Below are positions 8,399 through 16,853 of a stretch of DNA of 64,000 nucleotides, piece by piece. A program made the position numbers and the translations under genes. The notes under the pieces were generated by a model, which was not told where the DNA came from, did not search any database, and saw only the letters and a list, made by a program, of their open reading frames with translations. Source of the stretch: Spirochaetae bacterium HGW-Spirochaetae-2 (GTDB taxonomy: Bacteria; Spirochaetota; Spirochaetia; Sphaerochaetales; Sphaerochaetaceae); the NCBI GenBank assembly GCA_002839355.1, contig PGXW01000008.1, forward strand, positions 19,812 through 83,811, given 5' to 3'. How positions within the stretch are numbered: position 1 is the first letter of the stretch; each line of letters begins with the position of its first letter.

Positions 8399-8433
8399 CA
8401 TGATTTCCGAAGCGAGAAGCTTCGGAAATCATG
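8399..8433 (+). terminator. Intercistronic hairpin after the binding-protein gene
   Basis: A perfect 15-bp stem (8399-8413 with 8419-8433, loop GAGAA) without a T run lies between the binding-protein and permease genes. It probably stabilises the upstream mRNA or partly attenuates transcription, raising binding protein over permease. Confidence 0.6.
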
Positions 8434-8453
8434 GAATCTTGTAAGGAGTCCAT

Positions 8454-9341
8454 ATGGATGTGAAGAATAAAAAGTGGAGGGAGCGCACCCTTGCGACAGT
8501 ATTTCTGGGCCCAAGCACATTCTTTTTCCTATTGGTGATCGCGGTACCGTTTCTTTCGGGTATTTACTATAGTTTCACCAATTGGAATGGTGTGCAGTCC
8601 AAAGCTACATGGAGCGGTCTGAGCAATTTCAAATATCTACTACTACAGGATTCCCAGTTTTTCGCATCCTTTTGGTTCACTTTTCGTTTTACTCTCACCA
8701 CTTTGGTGATAACGAACGTAGTGGCTTTTCTATTCGCAATGGCATTGGTTCAACCTCTTCGATTCCGTGGGGCCCTACGAACCGTATTTTTTCTACCTAA
8801 TGTGATCGGAGGAGTCCTGTTGGGTTTTGTCTGGCGGTTCATCCTGGTAAACGGATTCGCAACCCTAGGCGAGCTCACTTCAATCAAATTGTTTCTGCTC
8901 CCCTGGTTGGGTTCTCCAGAAACCGGATTCTGGGGAATAGTCATTGTCTATACATGGCAATCCGTCGGATATCTCATGATCATCTATATCGCCCATCTAC
9001 TGAATATCGACTCTCAGTTGCTCGAAGCAGCTCAAATAGACGGGGCCCACGGCTTTTTCCTATTCACTCGGATGATTCTGCCCCTGTCCATGCCCGCGAT
9101 CACAGTCTGCCTATTCCTTGTACTTTCATGGACATTCAAGAGTTTCGATATCGTATTGTCATTGACCGCGGGAGGCCCGTTTCGATCGACTGAGACAGTC
9201 GCATTGAACATTTATCGGGAAGCCTTTACCTACGGTAATTATGGCATCGGTTCGGCTAAGTCCATTATCTATTTTCTTGTTGTTGGTGGAATCACTTTTG
9301 TCCAGGTCCGCCTTACCAAGAAGATGGAGGTCGAAGCATGA
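8454..9341 (+). CDS. Sugar ABC transporter permease (MalF/UgpA type)
   Basis: A 295-residue inner-membrane protein with six predicted hydrophobic spans. The EAA loop EAAQIDGAHGFFLFTRMILPL contacts the ATPase. AAGGAG lies upstream of the ATG. It overlaps the next permease by 4 bp (ATGA), showing translational coupling. It pairs with the following MalG-type permease to form the sugar channel. Confidence 0.92.
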   Translation: MDVKNKKWRERTLATVFLGPSTFFFLLVIAVPFLSGIYYSFTNWNGVQSKATWSGLSNFKYLLLQDSQFFASFWFTFRFTLTTLVITNVVAFLFAMALVQPLRFRGALRTVFFLPNVIGGVLLGFVWRFILVNGFATLGELTSIKLFLLPWLGSPETGFWGIVIVYTWQSVGYLMIIYIAHLLNIDSQLLEAAQIDGAHGFFLFTRMILPLSMPAITVCLFLVLSWTFKSFDIVLSLTAGGPFRSTETVALNIYREAFTYGNYGIGSAKSIIYFLVVGGITFVQVRLTKKMEVEA

Positions 9342-10171
9342 TTGCGAAAAACAGAAACATGACGGTACGGCTTTTGGAATTGCTGATGGTGTTCTTCGCA
9401 TTTCTTTTTCTGACTCCGTTTTATTTTGTCCTGGTCAATTCGCTAAAACCATTTGGCGAGATACTGAATAATGCTGCATCGATACCGACCGTGGTTGCCT
9501 GGGGCAACTATTCGAATGCCTTTCAGAAAATCAATTTCGTTAGTGTTCTTCTGAACTCTTTGTCCATCACTGTAATTTCCATCATACTGTTGGTGGCCAT
9601 GGGATCCATGGCATCTTGGTGGATGGTCCGCAATGGAACGAAATTCACCACCATATTGTTCTATGCATGTATAGCAGCGATGATCACTCCCTTCCAATCT
9701 TTCATGATTCCTCTCATGAGGGTGGTGACTACTCTTGATCTAGTAAACAGTAGAAAAGGGCTTATCATTGTGTATCTCGGATACAGCACACCCTTCACTG
9801 TTTTTCTCTACCACGGGTTCATTAAGTCCGTCCCAATCCAGATGGAGGAGTCGGCCTTGATTGATGGTTGTAATAGATTCCAGATATTCTTCTATATAGT
9901 GCTACCACTCATCCGCAGCATGACGGTGACAGTGATCATTCTCCAGACATTGTTGATCTGGAACGACTTCCTGCTCCCCTTGCTTCTGTTGACCGATCGT
10001 TCTTTGCATACCATCCCTTTGGCAGTATTTAGTTTTTTCGGCCAATACACCAACCGATGGGATTATGCGTTGGCGACATTGGTCCTGGGGATGCTACCGA
10101 TAATTATTTTCTTCTTGATAATGCAAAAATATGTTGTTGCTGGTGTTCGTGCTGGTGCAGTCAAAGGATAA
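9338..10171 (+). CDS. Sugar ABC transporter permease (MalG/UgpE type)
   Basis: A 277-residue inner-membrane permease with about six membrane spans. The coupling loop is EESALIDGCNRFQIFFYIVLPL. Its ATG overlaps the stop of the preceding permease, and 4 bp separate its stop from the next ATG, where AAGGA serves as ribosome site. It forms a heterodimer with the upstream permease and presumably works with a shared ATPase. Confidence 0.92.
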   Translation: MIAKNRNMTVRLLELLMVFFAFLFLTPFYFVLVNSLKPFGEILNNAASIPTVVAWGNYSNAFQKINFVSVLLNSLSITVISIILLVAMGSMASWWMVRNGTKFTTILFYACIAAMITPFQSFMIPLMRVVTTLDLVNSRKGLIIVYLGYSTPFTVFLYHGFIKSVPIQMEESALIDGCNRFQIFFYIVLPLIRSMTVTVIILQTLLIWNDFLLPLLLLTDRSLHTIPLAVFSFFGQYTNRWDYALATLVLGMLPIIIFFLIMQKYVVAGVRAGAVKG

Positions 10172-10175
10172 TACA

Positions 10176-11435
10176 ATGAACAGCAAGATGAGAAAGGGAC
10201 TGCATCTAGCGGTTATAGGAGCCGGTAGTCGCGGACGGGCATATAGCGCTTTTGCATTACAAAATCCGGAGAGATTGGTGATCCATGCTATTGCCGAACC
10301 TATCAAGGTCCGAAGGGACGCTTTTGGTGATCGATATGATATTCCGGCTGAACGTCGTTATGCAACGTGGCAGGATTTGCTCGAAGACAATTGTAAAGCC
10401 GATGCAGTGCTTATTGCTACCATCGACCGCGAACATGTCGATCCGGCGGTAGCTTTTGCCAATGCAGGCTACAACATTCTCTTGGAGAAACCTATGGCGA
10501 TTGATTCTCACGGGTGTTCTCTCATTGTGGATGCGGTACAACGGAACAACATCCTGTTCGGAGTATGCCATGTGCTGCTGTATACACCGCATACCATAGC
10601 TGTGCAGGAAATTGTGGGTTCAGGAAGAATCGGAGAGATTGTCTCGCTCCAACGGGTGGAACCAGTGGGTTTCTGGCATTTCGTACACTCATATGTCCGG
10701 GGCAACTGGCGAAGGGAGGATACGAGCAGCCCGGTACTTCTAGCCAAGTCCTGTCATGATCTTGATTGGATTATCAGCATCATGGGAGCAGAAGTACAAT
10801 CCATTTCATCTTTTGGTTTTAAAAACCATTTCCGCAAGGAATTCAAACCTGAGCATGCTTCGGACCGTTGTGTGACTTGCCAAGTGGAATCCAACTGTCC
10901 CTATTCCGCTGCACGATTTTATACAAACCTATTTCAAAAGGGTGAATTGGTGTGGCCGCTTGATACGATGATAGATGAACTTTCAGAAGTAGCCCTCAAT
11001 GAAGCTTTATACTCAGGGCCCTATGGGCGGTGTGTCTATGCGTGTGACAATTCCGTCATGGACAATCAGGTGGTAAACCTTGCCTTTAAGGGCAATAAGA
11101 CGGCAAGCTTTTCAATGGTGGCTTTTTCCGATGTATCAGATAGAAAGACATGCATATTCGGGACCAGAGGGATGTTGGAGACCAATGGCGAGATTATCAG
11201 AATATACGACTTCTTGACCGACTCATGGGAAACAATGCAAATAAGTTGTGGCGATGCCACCGCGGCCGAAGGGCACAGCGGGGGTGATTTTGGATTGATG
11301 GATGCATTTGTATCAGCATGGGAGACAGGGGATTGGTCTCGGATTAAAAGCAACGCCTTGGAGGCCAGGGTAAGCCATGAGGTTGTTTTCGCCGCTGAAC
11401 AGGCTCGGTTGGAAAATACCGTGGTGCACTTGTAG
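10176..11435 (+). CDS. Gfo/Idh/MocA-family oxidoreductase with Cys-rich insertion
   Basis: A 419-residue NAD(P)-dependent oxidoreductase. The Rossmann motif is AVIGAGSRGRAYS, and EKPMAID is the family Lys-Pro motif. AKSCHDLDWI is the conserved catalytic block. A CVTCQVESNCPYSA segment, seen in a subgroup of the family, may bind a metal. I chose the ATG at 10176 (AAGGA 7 bp upstream) over a longer reading overlapping the permease. As last gene of the ABC operon it probably oxidises or isomerises the imported sugar. The substrate is unknown. Confidence 0.88.
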   Translation: MNSKMRKGLHLAVIGAGSRGRAYSAFALQNPERLVIHAIAEPIKVRRDAFGDRYDIPAERRYATWQDLLEDNCKADAVLIATIDREHVDPAVAFANAGYNILLEKPMAIDSHGCSLIVDAVQRNNILFGVCHVLLYTPHTIAVQEIVGSGRIGEIVSLQRVEPVGFWHFVHSYVRGNWRREDTSSPVLLAKSCHDLDWIISIMGAEVQSISSFGFKNHFRKEFKPEHASDRCVTCQVESNCPYSAARFYTNLFQKGELVWPLDTMIDELSEVALNEALYSGPYGRCVYACDNSVMDNQVVNLAFKGNKTASFSMVAFSDVSDRKTCIFGTRGMLETNGEIIRIYDFLTDSWETMQISCGDATAAEGHSGGDFGLMDAFVSAWETGDWSRIKSNALEARVSHEVVFAAEQARLENTVVHL

Positions 11436-11542
11436 GCACAAAGAAGCCAGTATAAGCTGATAAATTCTTAAGAAGACAATACTGGAATTCATCCTTCTCG
11501 GCATCCTCATACCAACCCAGAATGGATAACGTCGTCTTCCTT

Positions 11543-11655
11543 ACACACTCCTCAAGCGGCCACCGGCCGATAGGCGCATAGGGATAGGATGCGAGCTGGC
11601 GCTACCTACCCTTTTCCCCCAACATCACCTGAAAGATCCGAAGAAACAATTAACG
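11543..11655 (+). repeat. Second repeat family, copy B
   Basis: The blocks ACACACTC, TCAAGCGG, GATAGGCGCATAGGGAT, GCGAGCTGGCGC, CCCTTTTCCCCC and ACATCACCTGAA are shared in order with copies at 13246 and 26548 and, inverted, at 5181. It runs directly into a copy of the three-palindrome repeat. Confidence 0.7.
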
Positions 11656-11660
11656 GTTAA

Positions 11661-11698
11661 TATTTTGAATACATAATACAAAAACGGAACCAGGTACT
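11661..11698 (+). repeat. Three-palindrome repeat, partial copy
   Basis: A degenerate centre (ATTTTGAATACATAATACAA) is followed by GGAACCAGGTAC, the end motif of the dispersed repeat. It lies 14 bp from the stop of the TetR gene. Confidence 0.65.
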
Positions 11699-11711
11699 TG
11701 CCTTGGCAATT

Positions 11712-12416
11712 TTAGCGATTCTCGAGTTCAAATACAATTCGCTCGAGTTCCCGCCCAAACAATTCGTCTCCGTTGGGAAAGAACGGTGGCAGCTGATGAC
11801 CCAGTTCCACCATCATGAGTCCCTGGACTCTGGTTGCGATAGTGAACGCCAGATAGAGAATATCGGGATGCACGTGGTGTATCGCATCGCTCCACGCTTG
11901 CAGGGCAGCAAGCAATTCCGGTGACGCTGTTGGATGTACAGGTAGCTGTAGATCTCCGCAGGCACGGGCATCATTGATGGTACGGATCAAGGCAGTCAGT
12001 GATGCACCGGCGATCTGCATCGTCTGTTCCCACGGAGCCTCATATTCATTGATCGGTTCACCGAAAATTAAGCGGAATGCGGCAGGTTGCTCCAGTGCCC
12101 ACCTGCGGTAGGTCAATCCCAGTTCACGCAGTCGTGTTTGCCAGGGCAACGATTGCAATCGCTGTGCCGTCGCATCCAATGCAAGTCTCAACGAATCGAA
12201 CGCATCCAGGATCAAAGCAGTCACCAGCTCCTGTTTGCTGGGGAAGTACCGGTACAAAGCTGGCGCAGAGAGCCCCAGGGAAGATGCGATACCACGCAGG
12301 GACAATGCGGAGGCTCCGTTGGCATGGATTTGTATCCACGCGGCCTGCTTGATCTCTTCCTTCGTCATCTGCTGCAGACGTTCGCGTCTCCCTAAGGTCG
12401 GCTTCTTTTCATTCAT
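11712..12416 (-). CDS. TetR-family transcriptional regulator
   Basis: A 234-residue repressor. The N-terminal helix-turn-helix reads GASALSLRGIASSLGLSAPALYRYFPSKQEL. The C-terminal half, with LRELGLTYRRWALEQPAAFRLIFG, matches the WHG/TetR_C_13 type. Its ATG follows the TGA of the upstream DUF2271 gene by 1 nt, so the two are co-translated and TetR is the second gene. A palindrome in the shared promoter is a likely self-regulatory operator. The last roughly 38 codons are duplicated as a fragment at 26423-26545, showing that this 3' end was copied together with neighbouring repeats. Confidence 0.92.
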   Translation of the reverse strand: MNEKKPTLGRRERLQQMTKEEIKQAAWIQIHANGASALSLRGIASSLGLSAPALYRYFPSKQELVTALILDAFDSLRLALDATAQRLQSLPWQTRLRELGLTYRRWALEQPAAFRLIFGEPINEYEAPWEQTMQIAGASLTALIRTINDARACGDLQLPVHPTASPELLAALQAWSDAIHHVHPDILYLAFTIATRVQGLMMVELGHQLPPFFPNGDELFGRELERIVFELENR

Positions 12417-12417
12417 G

Positions 12418-13083
12418 TCAACGCTCCTCGTAGGTAACCCTGAGGTCCGAAAACAGCTGCAATGCGGTATCCAAACCTTCCAGCCCTTCCGTTATCTGTC
12501 CATCGAGCCCGGCAGGATCGCCTTGGCCCACCGGCTGGAATTCCATTTCCACCGGACCTTGTCCTATGGTGATATCCGCCCGATAGATGACCGACGGTTG
12601 TCCATTCACTCCCAGCTTCTTGGGAAATATGGCATTATAATCATAACTCCTGTTTGTCTCCAGTAGCACACGATAGGTTCCCGGAGCAAGATTGTCGGAA
12701 ATTCGGACTGATTTCTGGACTCCCGATTGCGAGGTGGCAGCCGATACATCGTCCACTTCGGTCTCGTACAGATGATTCCAGACGGGAAGCGCTTCAGGCC
12801 TTCCCGACTTCGGGGCTGCACGCCAAGCTTTCTCGGCACCCCTGAGGGTTACGTACAAGGTTTCCAGGTATTCACCCTCTGCTGTCTCCAGCCACACGGC
12901 AACCTGTGGTTCCACATCGTAGCCGAAGATGAACCAACCTCCCCTTCCCGTATAGTACGGCCCTGGCGTCAATTGGATTTCGAGTGAACGGGAAGCTTGC
13001 GTTGAAGAAGAGAAGATCGGCAAGCCAAGTGCGGAACATACCAGAAGGCATGCGATGCAAAGTTGAATGCGTAGCGATTTCAT
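12418..13083 (-). CDS. Exported DUF2271-type protein
   Basis: A 221-residue protein from the ATG at 13083. The signal peptide (MKSLRIQLCIACLLVCSALG) leads into a mature domain with YYTGRGGWFIFGYDVEPQVAVWLE, TLYVT and RPEALPVWNHLYE, which I match to DUF2271 proteins of the periplasm. Nothing catalytic is visible. It precedes a TetR gene with a 1-nt gap, implying its level is controlled by that repressor. DUF2271 proteins are sometimes found beside flavin-transfer or redox genes, but none is adjacent here. Family assignment is from memory of conserved blocks. Confidence 0.65.
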   Translation of the reverse strand: MKSLRIQLCIACLLVCSALGLPIFSSSTQASRSLEIQLTPGPYYTGRGGWFIFGYDVEPQVAVWLETAEGEYLETLYVTLRGAEKAWRAAPKSGRPEALPVWNHLYETEVDDVSAATSQSGVQKSVRISDNLAPGTYRVLLETNRSYDYNAIFPKKLGVNGQPSVIYRADITIGQGPVEMEFQPVGQGDPAGLDGQITEGLEGLDTALQLFSDLRVTYEER

Positions 13084-13138
13084 AGGTACTCCATGAGCCC
13101 CTACGGGCACATTGTAAAATTTACAGTAATTATTATAA

Positions 13139-13151
13139 TTAACACTGTTAA
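13139..13151. promoter_or_regulatory. Candidate TetR operator
   Basis: TTAACACTGTTAA has perfect 6-bp arms. Together with TTACAGTAA at 13121 it forms a dyad between the promoter and the DUF2271 start, a usual place for TetR self-repression. Confidence 0.5.
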
Positions 13152-13245
13152 CTTTGATTTACACCGTTACACAATTTTTGTCAAGTTGTTTGCATAGCAA
13201 AACAAAAAACATGAAAAAAAATTTTCCAGGGAAGAAATGGAAGGT

Positions 13246-13334
13246 ACACACTCTTCAAGCGGGCATCGGTCGATAGTTGCGTAGGGATGGGAGCGAGTTG
13301 ACGCAGCCTTCCCTTTTCCCTCGATGTCGCCTGA
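13246..13334 (+). repeat. Second repeat family, copy C
   Basis: ACACACTCTTCAAGCGGG, GATAG, GCGTAGGGATGG, GCGAG, GACGCAGCC, TTCCCTTTTCCC and GCCTGA follow the order seen at 11543. The downstream palindromic part is absent here. Confidence 0.7.
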
Positions 13335-13586
13335 TCTACCATAAATTCAAGTCCAAATCCTCAAACCACACATCTAATAGGCTGCAATATAAGTTTTGGA
13401 TCGTTGCACACGATTCTTCGAAAACTATTGCTGTCATGATAAAAAATCTCATGAATTCATACCATCAGCAAAATACATCAAGTTGAACTATTTACTACAC
13501 TTCATTATAAATTTGTATTTGATTTTATTAACTATTGATATTATAATATACCAAGAAGTTGAATTTGGAAATATCGGGAAAATCAA

Positions 13587-14900
13587 ATGAAAATTAAAAG
13601 CGTATCCATCGGCGGGTTCACGAATCTGAAAAAAACAAGGATTGAGGTTGATCGAATAACCGCACTGGTCTCACCGAATAATTATGGGAAGTCCAATTTC
13701 CTTCAAGGAATTGACTTTGCCTTGTATTTCTTGAGTGCAGGAGAAAAAAGCCGGAGAAAGATGACCTCTTGGCAGAAAGGAATTCCATTGAATCCCATTT
13801 CTGCGAATGATCCGTTTTTCTTCGAGATTGAGTTCCATGACCCTTCACTCGAAGAATACCAATATGTCCGATACGGATTCTCGTTCACATGGCTACGTGA
13901 CGATGCTTCAGGACAACGAATTGTTGACGAGTGGCTGGAGATGCGAGTGAGTGAAAGTGTCAAATATACACGATATCTGAAGCGGGATGAGGGACTCTAT
14001 CGGAAATCCAAAACCACCAATGCATTCAGGAACATTACACTCGGTGATTTCCAATTGGCAATCGATACACTGTCTTCAATCGATGACATTGCCTTTACCG
14101 CTGTGCTCAAACAAATCAAACATCTCTCATTCAAGACGTGCTCATCCTTGGATATGGATAGGCACTATCAGTCTGTCCCTTTTGAAGTGGGAGAACCCAC
14201 TCCTTCCCTCTTGAACACAAGTGATATCCCGAGACTGCTCAATGTACTCAAGGAAACGGACCAGGATAGATATGAACTATTCAAGGAAGCCATAACAACC
14301 TTATTTCCCGAGATAACCAATGTTGAAGTGGTGAAGGCTAAATTCGATCCTCACCCAGAGCATATCAAGATGTTTTCCATGAAAGATGGAGCAATGGTTG
14401 CAAGCGATGATCCGGAAATACCTCCTTTTACGTGGAAAAACGAAATCCATAAGATTTTTGTAACAAACAGGCACATGAATCAACCTATGGATATCACCAT
14501 GCTGTCTGCAGGAACCAAACGACTGTTCTGGATCATGACGATCCTTTTCAGTAGCAACTCGGATACCCATATGATTGGCATAGAGGAATTGGAAACCAGC
14601 ATCCATCCGAGACTCTTGAAGCAAACCTTGGAGATTCTCAACGAATACCTTGGAGACATAACCCTTCTCATAACGAGCCACTCGCCGTATCTTGTCCAAT
14701 ACCTTAAACTGGAAAGGATTTACATCGGAGTTCCAGATGAGACAGGGGTTGCATCTTTTGATAACATCACCGAGAGCAGGGCGAAGGCATTGATCAACGC
14801 ATCCCATACGCTTGGACTCTCTGTGGGCGAGTACCTGTTTGACTTGATGTCGGGCGATGCCAAATCTTCCTACATTCTCAAAAAATACCTCAAGGGTTGA
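13587..14900 (+). CDS. AAA/ABC-type ATPase (OLD/AriA-like) of a two-gene cassette
   Basis: A 437-residue SMC/OLD-class ATPase. The N terminus MKIKSVSIGGFTNLKKTRIEV is the classic opening. Walker A is the variant SPNNYGKSNFL (about 29-39). An ABC signature LSAGTKR lies near 306-312, Walker B with acidic pair IGIEELE near 330-336, and the H-loop ITSHSPYLV near 361-368. About 265 residues between Walker A and the signature hold no recognised domain. Six bp downstream is a TOPRIM-like gene. ATPase/TOPRIM pairs or fusions (OLD, Gabija, PARIS) are known anti-phage modules. The surrounding AT-rich, repeat-bordered region fits acquired DNA. Confidence 0.85.
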   Translation: MKIKSVSIGGFTNLKKTRIEVDRITALVSPNNYGKSNFLQGIDFALYFLSAGEKSRRKMTSWQKGIPLNPISANDPFFFEIEFHDPSLEEYQYVRYGFSFTWLRDDASGQRIVDEWLEMRVSESVKYTRYLKRDEGLYRKSKTTNAFRNITLGDFQLAIDTLSSIDDIAFTAVLKQIKHLSFKTCSSLDMDRHYQSVPFEVGEPTPSLLNTSDIPRLLNVLKETDQDRYELFKEAITTLFPEITNVEVVKAKFDPHPEHIKMFSMKDGAMVASDDPEIPPFTWKNEIHKIFVTNRHMNQPMDITMLSAGTKRLFWIMTILFSSNSDTHMIGIEELETSIHPRLLKQTLEILNEYLGDITLLITSHSPYLVQYLKLERIYIGVPDETGVASFDNITESRAKALINASHTLGLSVGEYLFDLMSGDAKSSYILKKYLKG

Positions 14901-14906
14901 ATAGGT

Positions 14907-15569
14907 ATGAATCACCATCCCTATTCCAGTGGAGTTGCGTTCATCTTCGAAGGAGAGACAGAACAGATTTTCTATGAAAGACTGCTCTGCCATTTCAATG
15001 GGAACCATCCGGAATTCTCATACTCCAATACATTTGACAATGTAGTAAATGACTTCATTTCCGTCTCAACCTCTGCGGATAATTCCGTGATAATTCGAAT
15101 GAACTCCGTGAAAACAATCACTCAGGTAACACATTCCGCAGATTGGTTCAACAACAATTGCAAAAAGGTCTATCCCGGTGTCAGATGGACAATTTTCCTG
15201 TGCTATGACACCGACTCCCATCTTGCAGATATTTCAAAATTCCATGAAGGTGATTGGCTCACTTTACGGAAAAAGATGACAGGTAGAAACATCGAAATTA
15301 TTGACCTTGCTGCACGTGCAATGATCGAGGATCTTCTTCTCTATGATATGGAAGGAATCTGCACCTACTTGGGAGCTACTCATCAAACCATTCCTCGAAA
15401 AGGAAGTGGCAAGAACACTTTAAAACAGTTCTTCCGTGAATATGGCAAGACGTATCATGAAGGGGAACGAGCTTCGGATTTGATATGGTGTTTGGATATG
15501 GATCGGATCATTCAATGTAGCGAGATTCAATTGAATTTGGTTGGGGAGCGTTGTTTCCCACTCTCCTGA
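14907..15569 (+). CDS. TOPRIM-like partner protein of the ATPase cassette
   Basis: A 220-residue protein. It opens FIFEGETEQIFYERLL, the glutamate motif of TOPRIM folds (E15, E17, E19), followed by an LCYDTDS motif with D101 and D103, the metal-binding Asp pair. IEDLLLYD near 149-156 may complete the site. The layout resembles DUF4276/RloB- or AriB-type TOPRIM nuclease partners of OLD-like ATPases, but I cannot assign a family from sequence alone. It follows the ATPase by 6 bp and is probably co-translated. Predicted role: metal-dependent nuclease or effector released or controlled by the ATPase. Confidence 0.7.
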   Translation: MNHHPYSSGVAFIFEGETEQIFYERLLCHFNGNHPEFSYSNTFDNVVNDFISVSTSADNSVIIRMNSVKTITQVTHSADWFNNNCKKVYPGVRWTIFLCYDTDSHLADISKFHEGDWLTLRKKMTGRNIEIIDLAARAMIEDLLLYDMEGICTYLGATHQTIPRKGSGKNTLKQFFREYGKTYHEGERASDLIWCLDMDRIIQCSEIQLNLVGERCFPLS

Positions 15570-15832
15570 GAAAGATAGCAATCATTACAGCAACCATGCC
15601 TCATAAACATATATCTCCACCTAGCCAATAGACGCGAAGGAAGACAATCGGTACCAAGAAAAAAATCCACATTGGGATACTAAAACGTACTCGGATCTGT
15701 TGTGGCAAACCCATTGTAACAGAAGCCCATGGGACTCCTGTATCTTTTTCCCCTTTCAGCGTGCATTTCATTTTACTGTGCGCGTCTAGTGAATGTATAA
15801 TGAATTAGCCCGTACACAAAAGGACCCTATCA

Positions 15833-16852
15833 ATGTTTCTTCATAACAAGCGAATCAGTAACCAATTCCGTATAATCCTTCTTATCCTGATCATAGGTTG
15901 TTTTGTCGGATGCGGAGCTCAAAAAAAGAATCTCTCGCAAATAGAAGATAATGATGGGATTATTGTAGGTTTTTCGCAGATAGGTGCTGAAAGCGCCTGG
16001 AGAACATGTAACACCCGCTCAGTCCAGGATGCTGCAGCTGAACGGGGTGTGCAGCTGGTGTATGACAACGCTGAACAAAAACAGGAGAATCAGATAAAAG
16101 CATTGCGATCCTTTATCGCCTATCAAGTTGATGTAATAGTATTTGTACCGATTGTTAAGGATGGCTGGGATAATGTACTGCAAGAAGCCCGGGATGCCGG
16201 AATTCCAGTTCTGGTCACCGACCGGAAAATTGATGTTGAGGATCAATCCTTATATGCAGGATTTATCGGTACCGACAGCCTGAAGGAAGGCAGGAATGCT
16301 GGATTGTTTGTATTGGATAAATTTAAAGACAGCTGTGAGCAGTTCGACAAAACCGAAGAACATATCAATATCGTTGAATTATACGGGACAGAAGGCTCTT
16401 CGGTAGCCCTAGGTAGGGCTGAAGGCTTTAGGGAAGTTCTGGATCCGCATCCGGAGTTCCGAATACTATACAGTAAATCAGGTGATTTTCTCCGCTCAAG
16501 GGGATACGAATTGGCTGTTGAATTTCTCGAGATGCATGAAGATATCGACGTTATCTATTCCCACAATGATGGCATGACGCTTGGAGCTATCGAGGCGATG
16601 GAAGAAAAGGGACTTGTTCCTGGTACCGACATTGTTATTATCACCATTGATGCACAGCAGGCAGCAATCGATGCGTTGCGCGACGGCAAGGTAAATTGTG
16701 TCATCGAGTGCAACCCTAAGACCGGTCCTGAAATTATCCAGCTGGCTGAGAGACTGGCAGCTGGAGAAACTATACCACGACTGCAATATGTGCATGAAGA
16801 AGTGTTCTATGAAACCGATGACCTTTCACTCATAGAGCCCCGTGGGTATTAG
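15833..16852 (+). CDS. Substrate-binding lipoprotein, YtfQ-like (sensor component)
   Basis: A 339-residue periplasmic sugar-binding lipoprotein; the lipidation cysteine is C27 (FVGC). FSQIGAESAWRTCNTRSVQ, the QKQENQIKALRSFI stretch and DVEDQSLYAGFIGTDS closely follow the YtfQ galactofuranose-binding pattern (Peripla_BP_4). TATAAT lies at 15796-15801 and AGGA precedes the ATG. It is the first gene of an operon with a YesM kinase and a YesN regulator, not with permeases. It therefore probably presents the ligand to the kinase, forming a three-component sensor for the sugar carried by the convergent ABC operon. Confidence 0.85.
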   Translation: MFLHNKRISNQFRIILLILIIGCFVGCGAQKKNLSQIEDNDGIIVGFSQIGAESAWRTCNTRSVQDAAAERGVQLVYDNAEQKQENQIKALRSFIAYQVDVIVFVPIVKDGWDNVLQEARDAGIPVLVTDRKIDVEDQSLYAGFIGTDSLKEGRNAGLFVLDKFKDSCEQFDKTEEHINIVELYGTEGSSVALGRAEGFREVLDPHPEFRILYSKSGDFLRSRGYELAVEFLEMHEDIDVIYSHNDGMTLGAIEAMEEKGLVPGTDIVIITIDAQQAAIDALRDGKVNCVIECNPKTGPEIIQLAERLAAGETIPRLQYVHEEVFYETDDLSLIEPRGY

Positions 16853-16853
16853 T

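Larger units (their letters stand above)
13084..13586. other. Regulatory and repeat-bearing intergenic region
   Basis: The left part holds the promoter of the DUF2271/TetR operon: on the minus strand TTGACA at 13184-13179, with TAAATC 17 nt on. The middle holds copy C of the second repeat family. The right part, up to the ATPase gene, is strongly AT-rich. No gene is seen. Confidence 0.6.
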
